From NCBI RefSeq assembly GCF_009674665.1, contig NZ_WKJD01000006.1:124001-188000 (forward strand): a stretch of DNA of 64,000 nucleotides. The letters are read 5' to 3'. Made by a program: the position numbers and the translations under genes. Source of the DNA: Agromyces kandeliae (GTDB lineage Bacteria > Actinomycetota > Actinomycetes > Actinomycetales > Microbacteriaceae). The notes beneath the pieces were generated by a model. It searched no databases, was not told the DNA's origin, and saw nothing but the letters and a program-made list of their open reading frames with translations. Shown here piece by piece: positions 17,383 to 25,644 of the stretch (the first letter of the stretch is position 1; each line of letters opens with the position of its first letter).

Positions 17383-18258
17383 GTGAAGTTCGCGCACCTC
17401 CGAGTCGAAGGCCAGACGACCCCACGACTCGCGGTGGTCGACGACGAACGGGCGATGTTCCTCGACGAGGTGATGCCGGAGGCCCCGCGCGACCTGCAGG
17501 AACTCATCGAGCAGGGCCCCGAGGCGCTCGCCGACGTGCGCGCCGCGGTCGACGCCGCGGTCGCGTCGGGCGCCCCGACCGCACCGGTCTCCGAACTCCG
17601 GCACGACTCGGCCGTCCTCCGGCCGTCGCAGGTGCTCGCGATCGGCGCGAACTACGCGGCTCACGCCTCGGAGCTCAAGCTCCGCTCCGAGTCGGCGATG
17701 ACGATCTTCTCGCTGTGGCCGAACTCCCTGGGCGCGCACGGCGCGACGACCACCTGGGCGGGCGACGTCGCCACACAGGTCGACTACGAGGCCGAGCTCG
17801 GCGTCATCATCGGCACGCCGGCGCGCGACGTCTCGCCGCAGGACGCCCTCGATCACGTCTGGGGCTACACGGTCGTGAACGACATCACGGCGCGCGACAT
17901 CCAGTTCAGCGAGGCGCAGTGGTCGCGCTGCAAGTCCTTCGACGGCTTCACCCCGACCGGCCCGGTCGTCGTGACCGCCGACGAGATCCCCGATCCTCAG
18001 GACCTCTGGCTCACCACCAACCTCGACGGCCACATCCTCCAGGACGCCTCGACGAACGAGATGGTCCGGAGCGTGGCGGAGATCATCTCCTACCTGTCGA
18101 AGACGGCGACCGTCCCCGCCGGCACGCTCATCTCGACCGGGAGCCCCGGCGGCGCCGGGTACTCCCGCAACCCGCAGGTCTTCCTCCACGACGGCTCCAC
18201 CGTGACCGTCACCATCGAGGGCATCGGCTCGCTCACCACGCACTGCCGCGTCATCTGA
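17383..18258 (+). CDS. Fumarylacetoacetate hydrolase family protein
   Basis: 291 residues. An N-terminal cap strand region (KFAHLRVEG) precedes the FAH barrel. The metal site includes VDYEAELGVIIG, and the signature GYTVVNDITARDIQ and STGSPGG are present. Members are 5-oxopent-3-ene-1,2,5-tricarboxylate decarboxylases/isomerases, acylpyruvases or oxaloacetate decarboxylases; the substrate here is undetermined. Next to aspartase, an oxaloacetate- or acylpyruvate-related role would be plausible but is inference. It is terminated by the hairpin at 18301-18336. Confidence 0.88.
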   Translation: MKFAHLRVEGQTTPRLAVVDDERAMFLDEVMPEAPRDLQELIEQGPEALADVRAAVDAAVASGAPTAPVSELRHDSAVLRPSQVLAIGANYAAHASELKLRSESAMTIFSLWPNSLGAHGATTTWAGDVATQVDYEAELGVIIGTPARDVSPQDALDHVWGYTVVNDITARDIQFSEAQWSRCKSFDGFTPTGPVVVTADEIPDPQDLWLTTNLDGHILQDASTNEMVRSVAEIISYLSKTATVPAGTLISTGSPGGAGYSRNPQVFLHDGSTVTVTIEGIGSLTTHCRVI

Positions 18259-18300
18259 CGCGAGGCGCATCGGCTCGCGTTCCGGGCTCGGCACGACGAT

Positions 18301-18336
18301 GAGGGCGACGGATGCCGCGCGGCCTCCGTCGCCCTC
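18301..18336. terminator. Bidirectional hairpin between the FAH and aspartase genes
   Basis: Perfect 12-bp arms GAGGGCGACGGA (18301) / TCCGTCGCCCTC (18325) with a 12-nt loop, in the 101-bp gap between two convergent genes. Confidence 0.8.
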
Positions 18337-18359
18337 GGAATCGCCCGGGTGCGCCGAGC

Positions 18360-19877
18360 TCAGTCGCTCGGCTCGCCCTTCAGCTCGACCACGTTGATCG
18401 CCTGCGTGATCGGGTGCACGCCCGAGAGGCGCGACGGCATCAGCTGGCGGGTCACGTCCTCGCGCGTCATGAGGCCCGCCTCGACGACGAGGTCGGCGAC
18501 CGGCCGGCCCGTGGTGAGCGCGGCCTTGGCGAGCTTCGCCGCCTCGGCGTAGCCGATGAACGGGATGAGCGCGGTGATCACGCCGACGCTCGAGGCGACC
18601 TGCGCCTCGAGGTGCTCGGTGTTCGGGGTGATCCCGTCGACGCAGTTCACGCGGAGGGTCCAGCACGCCTGGCGCATCCAGGTGATCGACTGCAGGAGCG
18701 AGTGCGCGATGACCGGCTCGAACGCGTTGAGCTGCAGCTGGCCGTTCTCGGCGGCCATCATGACCGTGACGTCCGCGCCCGCGACGGCATAGGCCACCTG
18801 GCTGACCGCCTCTGGGATCACCGGGTTCACCTTGCCCGGCATGATGCTCGAGCCCGCCTGCTTCGGCGGGAGGTGGATCTCGCCGAGGCCCGCCTGCGGG
18901 CCCGACGAGAGCAGCCGGAGGTCGTTGCAGATCTTCGACAGCTTGATCGCGCTGCGCTTCAGCGCGCTCGAGAACGTCATGAAGACGCCGGTGTCGCTCG
19001 TCGCCTCGACGAGGTCGGGCGCCGTCTCGAGCCGCTGCCCGGTGATCTCGCTGAGGTGACGCACGACCGCGGCCGCGTAGCCCGGGTCTGCAGTGATGCC
19101 CGTGCCGACGGCGGTGCCGCCGAGGTTCACCTCGGAGAGCAGCTTGATCGTCTCGCGGAGGCGGGCGATGTCCTCGCCGAGCGTGGTGGCGAAGCCGTGG
19201 AACTCCTGGCCGAGGGTCATCGGCACCGCGTCCTGGAGCTGCGTGCGGCCGACCTTCAGCACCTCGTGGAACTCGCGGCCCTTGCGGCCGAACGAGATGC
19301 GGAGCAGGTCGAGCTCGGTGAGCATCGTCGTCAGCGACGCGGTCATCGCGAGCTTCAGCGCGGTCGGGTAGGTGTCGTTCGTCGACTGGCTGCGGTTGAC
19401 GTCGTCGATCGGGTGGATGAGGTCGTAGCGGGCGCGCGGGTAGCCCGCGATCTCGAGCGCGACGTTCGCGATGACCTCGTTCGCGTTCATGTTCGTCGAG
19501 GTGCCCGCGCCGCCCTGGATGACGCCCACCACGAACTGGTCGTGGAACTCGCCGTCGATGATGCGCTGGCAGGCCTCGTCGATCCACGCCTGCTTGCGCG
19601 GGTCGAGCGCTCCGAGCTCCTTGTTCGCCCGGCACGCGGCCTGCTTCACCTGCGCGAGCGCCACGACGAGCTCGGGGTAGACGGAGATCGGCCGCTTGGA
19701 GATCGGGAAGTTCTGGAGCGCGCGCATCGTGTGCACGCCCCAGTAGGCGTCTGCTGGGACCTCGACCGATCCGAGCGAGTCGGTCTCGGTCCGCGTCTCT
19801 GTCGTGTTCGTGGGGATCACCTCGTCGTTCGATCGGACGCTCTCGACGGTGTTGGGATGCGGTCGGGTCATCGACAC
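18360..19877 (-). CDS. aspA: Aspartate ammonia-lyase
   Basis: Up to 505 residues of the aspartase/fumarase superfamily. Substrate and catalytic segments are GGAGTSTNMNANEV, NRSQSTNDTYPTA, GGTAVGTGITADPGY, and the mobile loop GSSIMPGKVNP with the catalytic Ser. TSTNMNANEV and the overall pattern favour aspartase over fumarase C. It reversibly converts aspartate to fumarate and ammonia. GTG 19877 has GGAG 5 nt upstream; the in-frame ATG at 19871 is an alternative. The first ~35 residues before DSLGSVEVPADAYWG are an unusual extension. The promoter is at 19932-19937. Confidence 0.92.
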   Translation of the reverse strand: MSMTRPHPNTVESVRSNDEVIPTNTTETRTETDSLGSVEVPADAYWGVHTMRALQNFPISKRPISVYPELVVALAQVKQAACRANKELGALDPRKQAWIDEACQRIIDGEFHDQFVVGVIQGGAGTSTNMNANEVIANVALEIAGYPRARYDLIHPIDDVNRSQSTNDTYPTALKLAMTASLTTMLTELDLLRISFGRKGREFHEVLKVGRTQLQDAVPMTLGQEFHGFATTLGEDIARLRETIKLLSEVNLGGTAVGTGITADPGYAAAVVRHLSEITGQRLETAPDLVEATSDTGVFMTFSSALKRSAIKLSKICNDLRLLSSGPQAGLGEIHLPPKQAGSSIMPGKVNPVIPEAVSQVAYAVAGADVTVMMAAENGQLQLNAFEPVIAHSLLQSITWMRQACWTLRVNCVDGITPNTEHLEAQVASSVGVITALIPFIGYAEAAKLAKAALTTGRPVADLVVEAGLMTREDVTRQLMPSRLSGVHPITQAINVVELKGEPSD

Positions 19878-19920
19878 TTCGGCTCCATCGCCTCGGGGAC
19901 GCGCGGGATCGCCGCGCTCG

Positions 19921-19998
19921 GTACGTTCCCGAGCCTACTCGCGGGCCTGCAGCGATTCGTGCTGCAGCGTGTACGTTCCGTGCGCGTCGGCTGTACAC
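19921..19998 (-). promoter_or_regulatory. Aspartase promoter with inverted and direct repeats
   Basis: The minus-strand -10 TAGGCT (19932-19937) is bracketed by two GTACGTTCC copies (19921 and 19971). CTGCAGC/GCTGCAG (19947-19967, 7-nt gap) covers the -35 area. GTGTAC/GTACAC (19969-19998) lies further upstream. The leader to the start codon is ~50 nt. Confidence 0.5.
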
Positions 19999-20044
19999 GA
20001 CGTCCGATTCCTGCGTCCGGCGCGCCCGTCCCGTGCGGCGCCGA

Positions 20045-21424
20045 TCATCCCGTCCCCGCGACCTCGAACAGCCGCCACTCCCCCGGCACGCCGCGCAGCT
20101 CGTGCACGCCGCGGTCCTCGAACGCGATGCCCGAGCCCACCACGAGGTCCTTGACCGTCCCGGAGACGAGCACGATGCCCGCGCCCGCCATCGCCATCAC
20201 CCTGGCCGCGAGGTGCACCGCGATCCCCGCGACCTGGTCGCCCTGGAACTCCACCTCGCCGCTGTGGAGTCCGGCGCGGACCTCGATGCCGAGCGAACGC
20301 ACGGCCGATGCGATCTCCGACGCGCAGCGGACCGCGCGGGCCGGGCCGTCGAAGAGCGCGAGGAACCCGTCGCCGGTCGACGAGACGTGCGTGCCCCGGT
20401 AGCGCGCGATCCGCGAACCCACGATGTCGTCGTGCGCGAGCTTGAGGTCGAGCCAGCGCTGGTCGCCGAGGCGCGCGGCGAGATCGGTCGACCCGACGAT
20501 GTCGGTGAAGAGCACGGTCGCGAGCACGCGGTCGTCGACGGGCACGGCGCGATCGCCGGTCACGAACTCCTCGACCTCGTCGAGGAGCTGCTCGGCCTCG
20601 ACGAACGGCGGGTACCACGCCGCGCCGGGCAGCTCGACGAGGCGCGCGCCCGGGATGTGCTCGGCGATGTAGCGGCCCATCGGGATGCGGTAGTGGCGGT
20701 TCTGCGCCTTGTGCAGCACGAGCGTCGGGACCTGGATGCTCGGCAGCACCGACCGCACGTCGAGCTGGAGCACCCACTCGTACATCCGAGTGGCCGCGGC
20801 CGGCGAGGCCGACAGGCGCATGTACCGCCCGACCCAGCGCTGCAGCTGCGCGTCGTCGGCGACGTCGGGCGCCGTGAGCTGCAGGACGCCTCCCGTGCCC
20901 CAGTTCCGGCGCCATTCGCCGAGGAGGAGCTCGGCCGTCGGCTCGGGAATGCCGATCGGGTAGTCCGGCGCTCGGAGCAGCCGCGCGAACGTGTTCACGA
21001 GCACGAGCGCGTCCGTGCGCTGCGGGTGGCTGGCCGCGAGCATCATGGCCATCGGTCCGCCCTCCGCGTCGCCCAGCAGGGTGGCCGAGCGCGAGTCGAC
21101 CGCGTCGAGGACGACCCGGGCGTCGTCCATCCAGTGCTCCAGCGTCGGCAGCGCGCCCATGGCGACGGGATCCGACAGGCCGGCGCCGCGCTTGTCGAAG
21201 CAGATGACACGCGAGAACCGGGCGAGCCGCTCGAGGTAGCGCACCATCGAGGGGTGCTCCCACATGACCTCGATGTTGCTCGCCCAATTGCCGATCAGCA
21301 TGAGGTCGCGCGGGCCGCCGCCGAACACCTGGTAGGCGACGGAGCCGTCCTCGGCCTCGGCGTACCGGGGCTCCGGCGCACCCGACCCCCACGTCGAGAT
21401 CCGAGCGCCGCGCTCCGCATCCAT
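20045..21424 (-). CDS. Class III adenylate/guanylate cyclase fused to a degenerate alpha/beta hydrolase
   Basis: 459 residues. Residues ~15-285 form an alpha/beta hydrolase fold (VICFDKRGAGLSD, PTLVLHKAQN, AEHIPGARLVELPG). The C-terminal class III cyclase domain has LFTDIVGSTDLAARLGD with the metal Asp, and STGDGFLALFDG. The hydrolase half lacks its triad: the nucleophile elbow reads LLGDAEGG (Ala for Ser), the usual acid position reads KAQN, and the usual His region reads GAAWYP. It is therefore likely a ligand sensor that tunes cyclic nucleotide synthesis. There is no membrane segment. A -10 TACCCT lies at about 21441-21446 on the minus strand, and the SD is GGGGGGAC. Confidence 0.9.
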   Translation of the reverse strand: MDAERGARISTWGSGAPEPRYAEAEDGSVAYQVFGGGPRDLMLIGNWASNIEVMWEHPSMVRYLERLARFSRVICFDKRGAGLSDPVAMGALPTLEHWMDDARVVLDAVDSRSATLLGDAEGGPMAMMLAASHPQRTDALVLVNTFARLLRAPDYPIGIPEPTAELLLGEWRRNWGTGGVLQLTAPDVADDAQLQRWVGRYMRLSASPAAATRMYEWVLQLDVRSVLPSIQVPTLVLHKAQNRHYRIPMGRYIAEHIPGARLVELPGAAWYPPFVEAEQLLDEVEEFVTGDRAVPVDDRVLATVLFTDIVGSTDLAARLGDQRWLDLKLAHDDIVGSRIARYRGTHVSSTGDGFLALFDGPARAVRCASEIASAVRSLGIEVRAGLHSGEVEFQGDQVAGIAVHLAARVMAMAGAGIVLVSGTVKDLVVGSGIAFEDRGVHELRGVPGEWRLFEVAGTG

Positions 21425-21482
21425 GCCGTCCCCCCACGGTCAGGGTAGCGCCGGGCGGGGCGCACTGCAGGCCCGATCGCGG

Positions 21483-21515
21483 GCGAGGCCCCCGACCGAC
21501 GGTCGGGGGCCTCGC
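21483..21515 (-). terminator. Strong hairpin after the DUF4190 gene
   Basis: Perfect 15-bp arms GCGAGGCCCCCGACC / GGTCGGGGGCCTCGC with a 3-nt loop, 31 bp past the DUF4190 stop and upstream of the cyclase gene. Confidence 0.85.
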
Positions 21516-21546
21516 GGTGCGGGCGCCGCAGGGCGCCGGTGCGCGA

Positions 21547-21840
21547 TCAGACGAAGGCGAGCGGCGCGAACGGCAGCAGGAGCAGGCCGAAGGCGAGGAA
21601 CGCGAGCGTCGCGATGACGACGCCGGCGAGCAACACGGCGTTCAGCACGACGCCCCAGATCGCCATGGTGCGGGCCGACGGTTCGCGGCGCAGCGCCAGG
21701 ATGCCGAGCACGAGGCCGGCGACCGGGACCACGAAGGTGAAGCCGGCGACGAACGAGACGATGCCGAGCACGAGGCTCGACACCGCGAACCCGCGCGTCT
21801 CGACATCGGTCGTCGACGGTGCGGGGGTGATGGTGGTCAT
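21547..21840 (-). CDS. DUF4190 small membrane protein
   Basis: 97 residues with a short polar N-terminus and two hydrophobic helices (FAVSSLVLGIVSFVAG... and AIWGVVLNAVLLAGVVIATLAFL) separated by the DUF4190 link GLVLGILALRRE. ATG 21840 is chosen because AAGGAG lies 9 nt before it; the ATG at 21861 has no SD. The function of the family is unknown. It looks like a monocistronic unit that ends at the 21483 hairpin. Confidence 0.8.
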   Translation of the reverse strand: MTTITPAPSTTDVETRGFAVSSLVLGIVSFVAGFTFVVPVAGLVLGILALRREPSARTMAIWGVVLNAVLLAGVVIATLAFLAFGLLLLPFAPLAFV

Positions 21841-21974
21841 GGGTGGGTTCTCCTTGTTCATCGGGATGATCCGAGGCTACGGATGCCGCGTGCGCCGCGA
21901 CATGGGGCGAACCCCCCGATCGGCGGGGCGGCTGGCGCCCCCGACCGGGAACGCGAGGCCCGGCCGACGCGCGT

Positions 21975-23453
21975 TCAGCCCGCGAGCAGCGCCTCGACCG
22001 GGCCGCGCGCGAAGTAGACCACGAAGCCGGCAGCGACGATCCAGAGCAGCGGGCTGATCTCCTTCACCCGACCTGCGAGCGAGCGCACGACCACCCAGCT
22101 GATGAAGCCCGCGCCGATGCCGTTCGCGATCGAGTACGTGAGCGGCATGACGGTGACCGTCAGGAACACCGGCAGCAGGACGCTGAAGTCGCCGAAGTCG
22201 ATCTCGCGGATCTGCGACATCATCAGGGCGCCGACGATGACGAGCGCGGCCGCCGCGACCTCGGAGGGCACGACGGAGGTCAGCGGCGTCAGGAACATCG
22301 CGAGGAGGAACAGCGCGCCGGTCACGAGGTTCGCGAGGCCGGTGCGCGCCCCCTCGCCGATGCCCGAGCCGGACTCGATGAACACGGTGTTCGACGAACT
22401 CGAGGTGAAGCCGCCCGCGACGGCGCCGACGCCCTCGACGACGAGCGCCGAGCGCAGCCGCGGGAACTCGCCCGTGGCATCGGCGACGCCGGCCTCCTTC
22501 GACAGTCCGGTCATCGTTCCGAGCGCGTCGAAGAAGTTCGTGAAGACGAGCGTGAAGACGAGCATGAGCGCGGCGAGCACGCCGATGCGCTCGAAGCTGC
22601 CGAAGCTCACCTGGCCGACGAGCGAGAGGTCGGGCAGGCTCACCCAGTGCGCGGGCAGCTCCGGGACGGACAGGCCCCAGCCCTGCGGGTTGACCGAGCC
22701 GTCGGCGCCGAACCTCGGCCCGAGGTCGAGGACCGCCTCGAGCACGATCGCGAGCACCGTTCCCGAGAGCAGCCCGATGAGGATGCCGCCCTTCACCCTG
22801 CGTGCGACGAGCACGCCGCTCAGGAGCAGCGTGACCACGAACACGACGGTCGGGACCGTGCCGACCGACCCGTCGACGCCGAGCGCGACCGGAGGCGAGG
22901 AGGCGCCGGTGGCGGTGACGAAACCGGCGTCCACGAACCCGATGAAGGCGATGAAGAGGCCGATGCCGACCGTGATCGCGAGCTTCAGCGGCATCGGCAC
23001 GGCCTCGAAGATGAGGCGGCGGAGGCCGGTCACGGCGAGCAGCACGATGATGAGGCCGTTGACGAGGACGAGGCCCATGGCCTCTGGCCAGGTGACCTGG
23101 CCGACGACCGAGACGGCGAGGAACGAGTTGATGCCGAGGCCCGCGGCGAACGCGAACGGCAGGCGCGCCACGACGCCGAAGAGGATCGTCATGACGCCCG
23201 CCGTGAGCGCGGTCACGGCCGCGACCTGGGCGAACCCGAGGTTCTCGCCGGCGACATCCGTGCCGCCGGACAGGATGATCGGGTTCAGGATCACGATGTA
23301 GGCCATCGTGACGAAGGTGACGACGCCGCCGCGGATCTCGGCGGGGATCGTCGAGCCGCGACGGGTGATCTCGAAGAAGCGATCGAGCGCACCGGTCGGG
23401 CGCGGCTCGGCGTCCGCCGGGCGCTGGTCGGTCTCGGATGCGGAGGTGGTCAT
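21975..23453 (-). CDS. NCS2-family purine permease, AzgA-like (adenine/guanine/hypoxanthine)
   Basis: 492 residues with ~13 membrane segments. The AzgA-type start GGVVTFVTMAYIVILNPIIL is followed by FAAGLGINSF and TNFFDALGTMTGLS (a conserved Asp in TM8) and SSSSNTVFIESGSGIGEGARTGL. It is a proton symporter for purine bases in the cytoplasmic membrane. The start is set at ATG 23453 with AGGA upstream; the frame extends to 23489. It stands alone, between the DUF4190 gene and the phosphate transport unit. Confidence 0.9.
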   Translation of the reverse strand: MTTSASETDQRPADAEPRPTGALDRFFEITRRGSTIPAEIRGGVVTFVTMAYIVILNPIILSGGTDVAGENLGFAQVAAVTALTAGVMTILFGVVARLPFAFAAGLGINSFLAVSVVGQVTWPEAMGLVLVNGLIIVLLAVTGLRRLIFEAVPMPLKLAITVGIGLFIAFIGFVDAGFVTATGASSPPVALGVDGSVGTVPTVVFVVTLLLSGVLVARRVKGGILIGLLSGTVLAIVLEAVLDLGPRFGADGSVNPQGWGLSVPELPAHWVSLPDLSLVGQVSFGSFERIGVLAALMLVFTLVFTNFFDALGTMTGLSKEAGVADATGEFPRLRSALVVEGVGAVAGGFTSSSSNTVFIESGSGIGEGARTGLANLVTGALFLLAMFLTPLTSVVPSEVAAAALVIVGALMMSQIREIDFGDFSVLLPVFLTVTVMPLTYSIANGIGAGFISWVVVRSLAGRVKEISPLLWIVAAGFVVYFARGPVEALLAG

Positions 23454-23502
23454 GTCGTCCTGTGTCTCGTCGGGTGCGCGGCGGCGCACGATCGGTCGGG
23501 AT

Positions 23503-23520
23503 TCCGCTCGCTCGAGCGGA
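23503..23520 (-). terminator. Hairpin between the PiT unit and the purine permease
   Basis: Perfect 8-bp arms TCCGCTCG / CGAGCGGA with a 2-nt loop. A second inverted repeat, GTGCGC/GCGCAC (23474-23489), and a third, CGGCGGC/GCCGCCG (23551-23567) whose loop is the stop codon of the small membrane gene, occur nearby. Together they probably end the phosphate transporter transcript. Confidence 0.55.
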
Positions 23521-23557
23521 GGACGGGACGACGATGGCCCGACGATCTCGCGGCGGC

Positions 23558-23893
23558 TCAGCCGCCGTGCAGGGCCGGAACGATGAGGTAGATGCCGTAG
23601 AGCACCGCGAGCCCGCTGACGGCGAAGCAGGCCCAGGCACCCACGACGGCGGCGCGCTTCCGGCCGTCGGTCAGGGGGCTCTTGCGCGCCGCCTTCGCGG
23701 CCCGCTTGGCGGCCCTCGCCGCCTCCTCGGGCGAGATCACCGTGATGGCATCCGTGAACTCGGCGGGTGCCACGACCGGCGTGCGTCCGCCGATCGTGAG
23801 CAGGCGGATGCCGAGGGCGTAGGAGCTCACGACGATGCTCGCGCCGACCAGCGAGGCGACGAGCACGATCACGAACGAGATCCAGTCGATCAC
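23558..23893 (-). CDS. Small two-helix membrane protein coupled to the phosphate transporter
   Basis: 111 residues from a GTG that overlaps the transporter stop (GTGA). One hydrophobic helix is at residues ~4-28 (WISFVIVLVASLVGASIVVSS), followed by a cytoplasmic Lys/Arg/Ala-rich stretch (EEAARAAKRAAKAARKS). A second helix lies near the C-terminus (VVGAWACFAVSGLAVLYGIYLIV). I do not recognise a family. The tight coupling suggests a subunit or modulator of the PiT transporter. Confidence 0.75.
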   Translation of the reverse strand: MIDWISFVIVLVASLVGASIVVSSYALGIRLLTIGGRTPVVAPAEFTDAITVISPEEAARAAKRAAKAARKSPLTDGRKRAAVVGAWACFAVSGLAVLYGIYLIVPALHGG

Positions 23894-25068
23894 GGGGCCA
23901 CCTTCCGCTTCGGCTCGGGGCTGCGCTTGATCTTCACGGCGAGACCCGAGTCGGCCACTTCGCTGAGGACGTTCCGGTGCGACACCTCGTCGCGGCGCGA
24001 CCAGAGGAAGATCCCGCCGATGACCACCGCCGCCGCGACGGCGTCGATGAGGACGCCGACCACGCCCATCGTCGCGACGACGGCCGCGAGGGCGCCGACG
24101 CCGCCCGCGGCGGGGAGGGTGAGGATCCAGCCGATTCCGATGCGGCCCGCGGTGCGCCAGCGGACCTTCGACCCGCGGCGTCCGAGTCCGGAGCCGATGA
24201 CCGACCCGGAGGCGACCTGCGTCGTCGACAGTGCGAACCCGAGGTGGCTCGAGGCGAGGATGGTCGCGGCCGTCGCGGTCTCCGAGGCGAAGCCCTGTGC
24301 GGGCTTGACGTCGGTGAGGCCCGTGCCGAGGGTCTTGATGATGCGCCATCCGCCCATGTACGTGCCGAGCGCGATCGCCACCGCGCACGTGACGACGACC
24401 CAGAACTCCGGGCCGGACCCGACGGGCTGCGCGCCGACCGAGATGAGCGTGAGGGTGATGACGCCCATGGTCTTCTGCGCGTCGTTGGTGCCGTGCGCGA
24501 GGGCGACGAGGGAGCTGGAGAAGATCTGGGCGTGCCGGAACCCGTCGCGACCGTCGGGTCGGCCGTCGTAGCGCCTCGTGATCGCGTAGGCGAGCTTGGT
24601 GGCCGCGAAGGCGACCAGTCCGGCCGTGAGGGGGGCGAGGAGCGCGGGGAGGATGATCTTCGACATCACGACGCCGCCGTCGATCGCCTGGATGCCGAAG
24701 CCCACGAGCGCGGCGCCGATCAGGCCGCCGAAGAGCGCGTGGCTCGACGACGAGGGCAGGCCGAGCAGCCACGTCACCATGTTCCAGGTGATGGCGCCGA
24801 TGAGGCCGGCGAAGATGAGCTCGGGGGTGATGAAGACGCCGTTCTCGCCCTCGCGGATGAGACCGCCCGAGATGGTCTTGGCGACCTCGGTCGAGAGGAA
24901 CGCGCCGATCAGGTTCAGGACGGCGGCGAGCGCCACGGCGATCTTCGGCCGGAGGGCTCCGGTCGCGATCGGCGTCGCCATGGCGTTCGCGGTGTCGTGG
25001 AAGCCGTTCGTGAAGTCGAAGAAGAGCGCGAGTGCGATGACCAGCACGACGATGAGGGTGAGATCCAC
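23890..25068 (-). CDS. PiT-family inorganic phosphate transporter
   Basis: 392 residues. Both inverted-repeat PiT signatures are present: FDFTNGFHDTANAMATPIATGAL near the N-terminus and SSLVALAHGTNDAQKTMGVITL in the second half, with ~10 membrane helices. It is a low-affinity metal-phosphate/proton symporter. The start is GTG 25068. The downstream small membrane gene overlaps by 4 bp. Confidence 0.93.
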   Translation of the reverse strand: MDLTLIVVLVIALALFFDFTNGFHDTANAMATPIATGALRPKIAVALAAVLNLIGAFLSTEVAKTISGGLIREGENGVFITPELIFAGLIGAITWNMVTWLLGLPSSSSHALFGGLIGAALVGFGIQAIDGGVVMSKIILPALLAPLTAGLVAFAATKLAYAITRRYDGRPDGRDGFRHAQIFSSSLVALAHGTNDAQKTMGVITLTLISVGAQPVGSGPEFWVVVTCAVAIALGTYMGGWRIIKTLGTGLTDVKPAQGFASETATAATILASSHLGFALSTTQVASGSVIGSGLGRRGSKVRWRTAGRIGIGWILTLPAAGGVGALAAVVATMGVVGVLIDAVAAAVVIGGIFLWSRRDEVSHRNVLSEVADSGLAVKIKRSPEPKRKVAP

Positions 25069-25127
25069 CGGCGTCTTTCTGTCGTCGGCGGACCGGGGTT
25101 CGCCGGATGTTCACGGAATGCGGGTTG

Positions 25128-25153
25128 CGGGGCCCGGCGAGCGCCGAGCCCCG
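25128..25153 (-). terminator. Hairpin after the pfkA-NUDIX unit
   Basis: 12-bp arms CGGGGCCCGGCG / CGCCGAGCCCCG with one mismatch and a 2-nt loop, just past the NUDIX stop at 25160. Confidence 0.7.
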
Positions 25154-25159
25154 ATGATC

Positions 25160-25642
25160 CTACGCGACGTGGTCCGGCTCATCCACCACGGTCGCGAGGT
25201 CCGCGCCGAACACGTACGTGCGACGCACCGTCCCGCCCGCGAGCACGCCGGGCAGCCACCTGCGCGCGTCGTCCCACATCTCGGAGAGCGGCACGTCCTC
25301 GAGCGCGAACCACTCCGGATCGAGTTCGTCGGACGGCGTCGGGTCGCCGGCGAAGGCGCGGACGACGAACACGTTCGAGACCTGGCTCCACTCCTCGCGG
25401 TGCGGGAAGAGGTAGGTCAGGCGACCGCGCGACTCGAGGTCGACGGACGCGACCACCAGACCCGACTCCTCCTCGACCTCGCGCACGGCGGCGTCGGCGG
25501 CCGACTCCCCCGGCTCGAGCTTGCCGCCGAGCCCGACGTAGTTGCCGGCGCCGAGTCCGTGCTTCTTCCGCCCCAGGAGCACCTCCGTGCGGCCGCCCGC
25601 CTCGCGGAGCACGTAGCAGACGCAGACCTCCGGCAGCCGCAT
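25160..25642 (-). CDS. NUDIX hydrolase (8-oxo-dGTP diphosphatase-like)
   Basis: 160 residues. The NUDIX box is complete: GGKLEPGESAADAAVREV followed by EEESGL. Fold-typical flanks are YVLREAGGRTEVLLGRKKHG and WFALEDVPLSEMW. The short length and the LGAGNYVGLGGKLE context resemble MutT/MTH1-type 8-oxo-purine pyrophosphatases; substrate is inferred. The ATG is 2 bp beyond the pfkA stop, so it is co-transcribed and likely coupled. Confidence 0.88.
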   Translation of the reverse strand: MRLPEVCVCYVLREAGGRTEVLLGRKKHGLGAGNYVGLGGKLEPGESAADAAVREVEEESGLVVASVDLESRGRLTYLFPHREEWSQVSNVFVVRAFAGDPTPSDELDPEWFALEDVPLSEMWDDARRWLPGVLAGGTVRRTYVFGADLATVVDEPDHVA

Positions 25643-25644
25643 GC

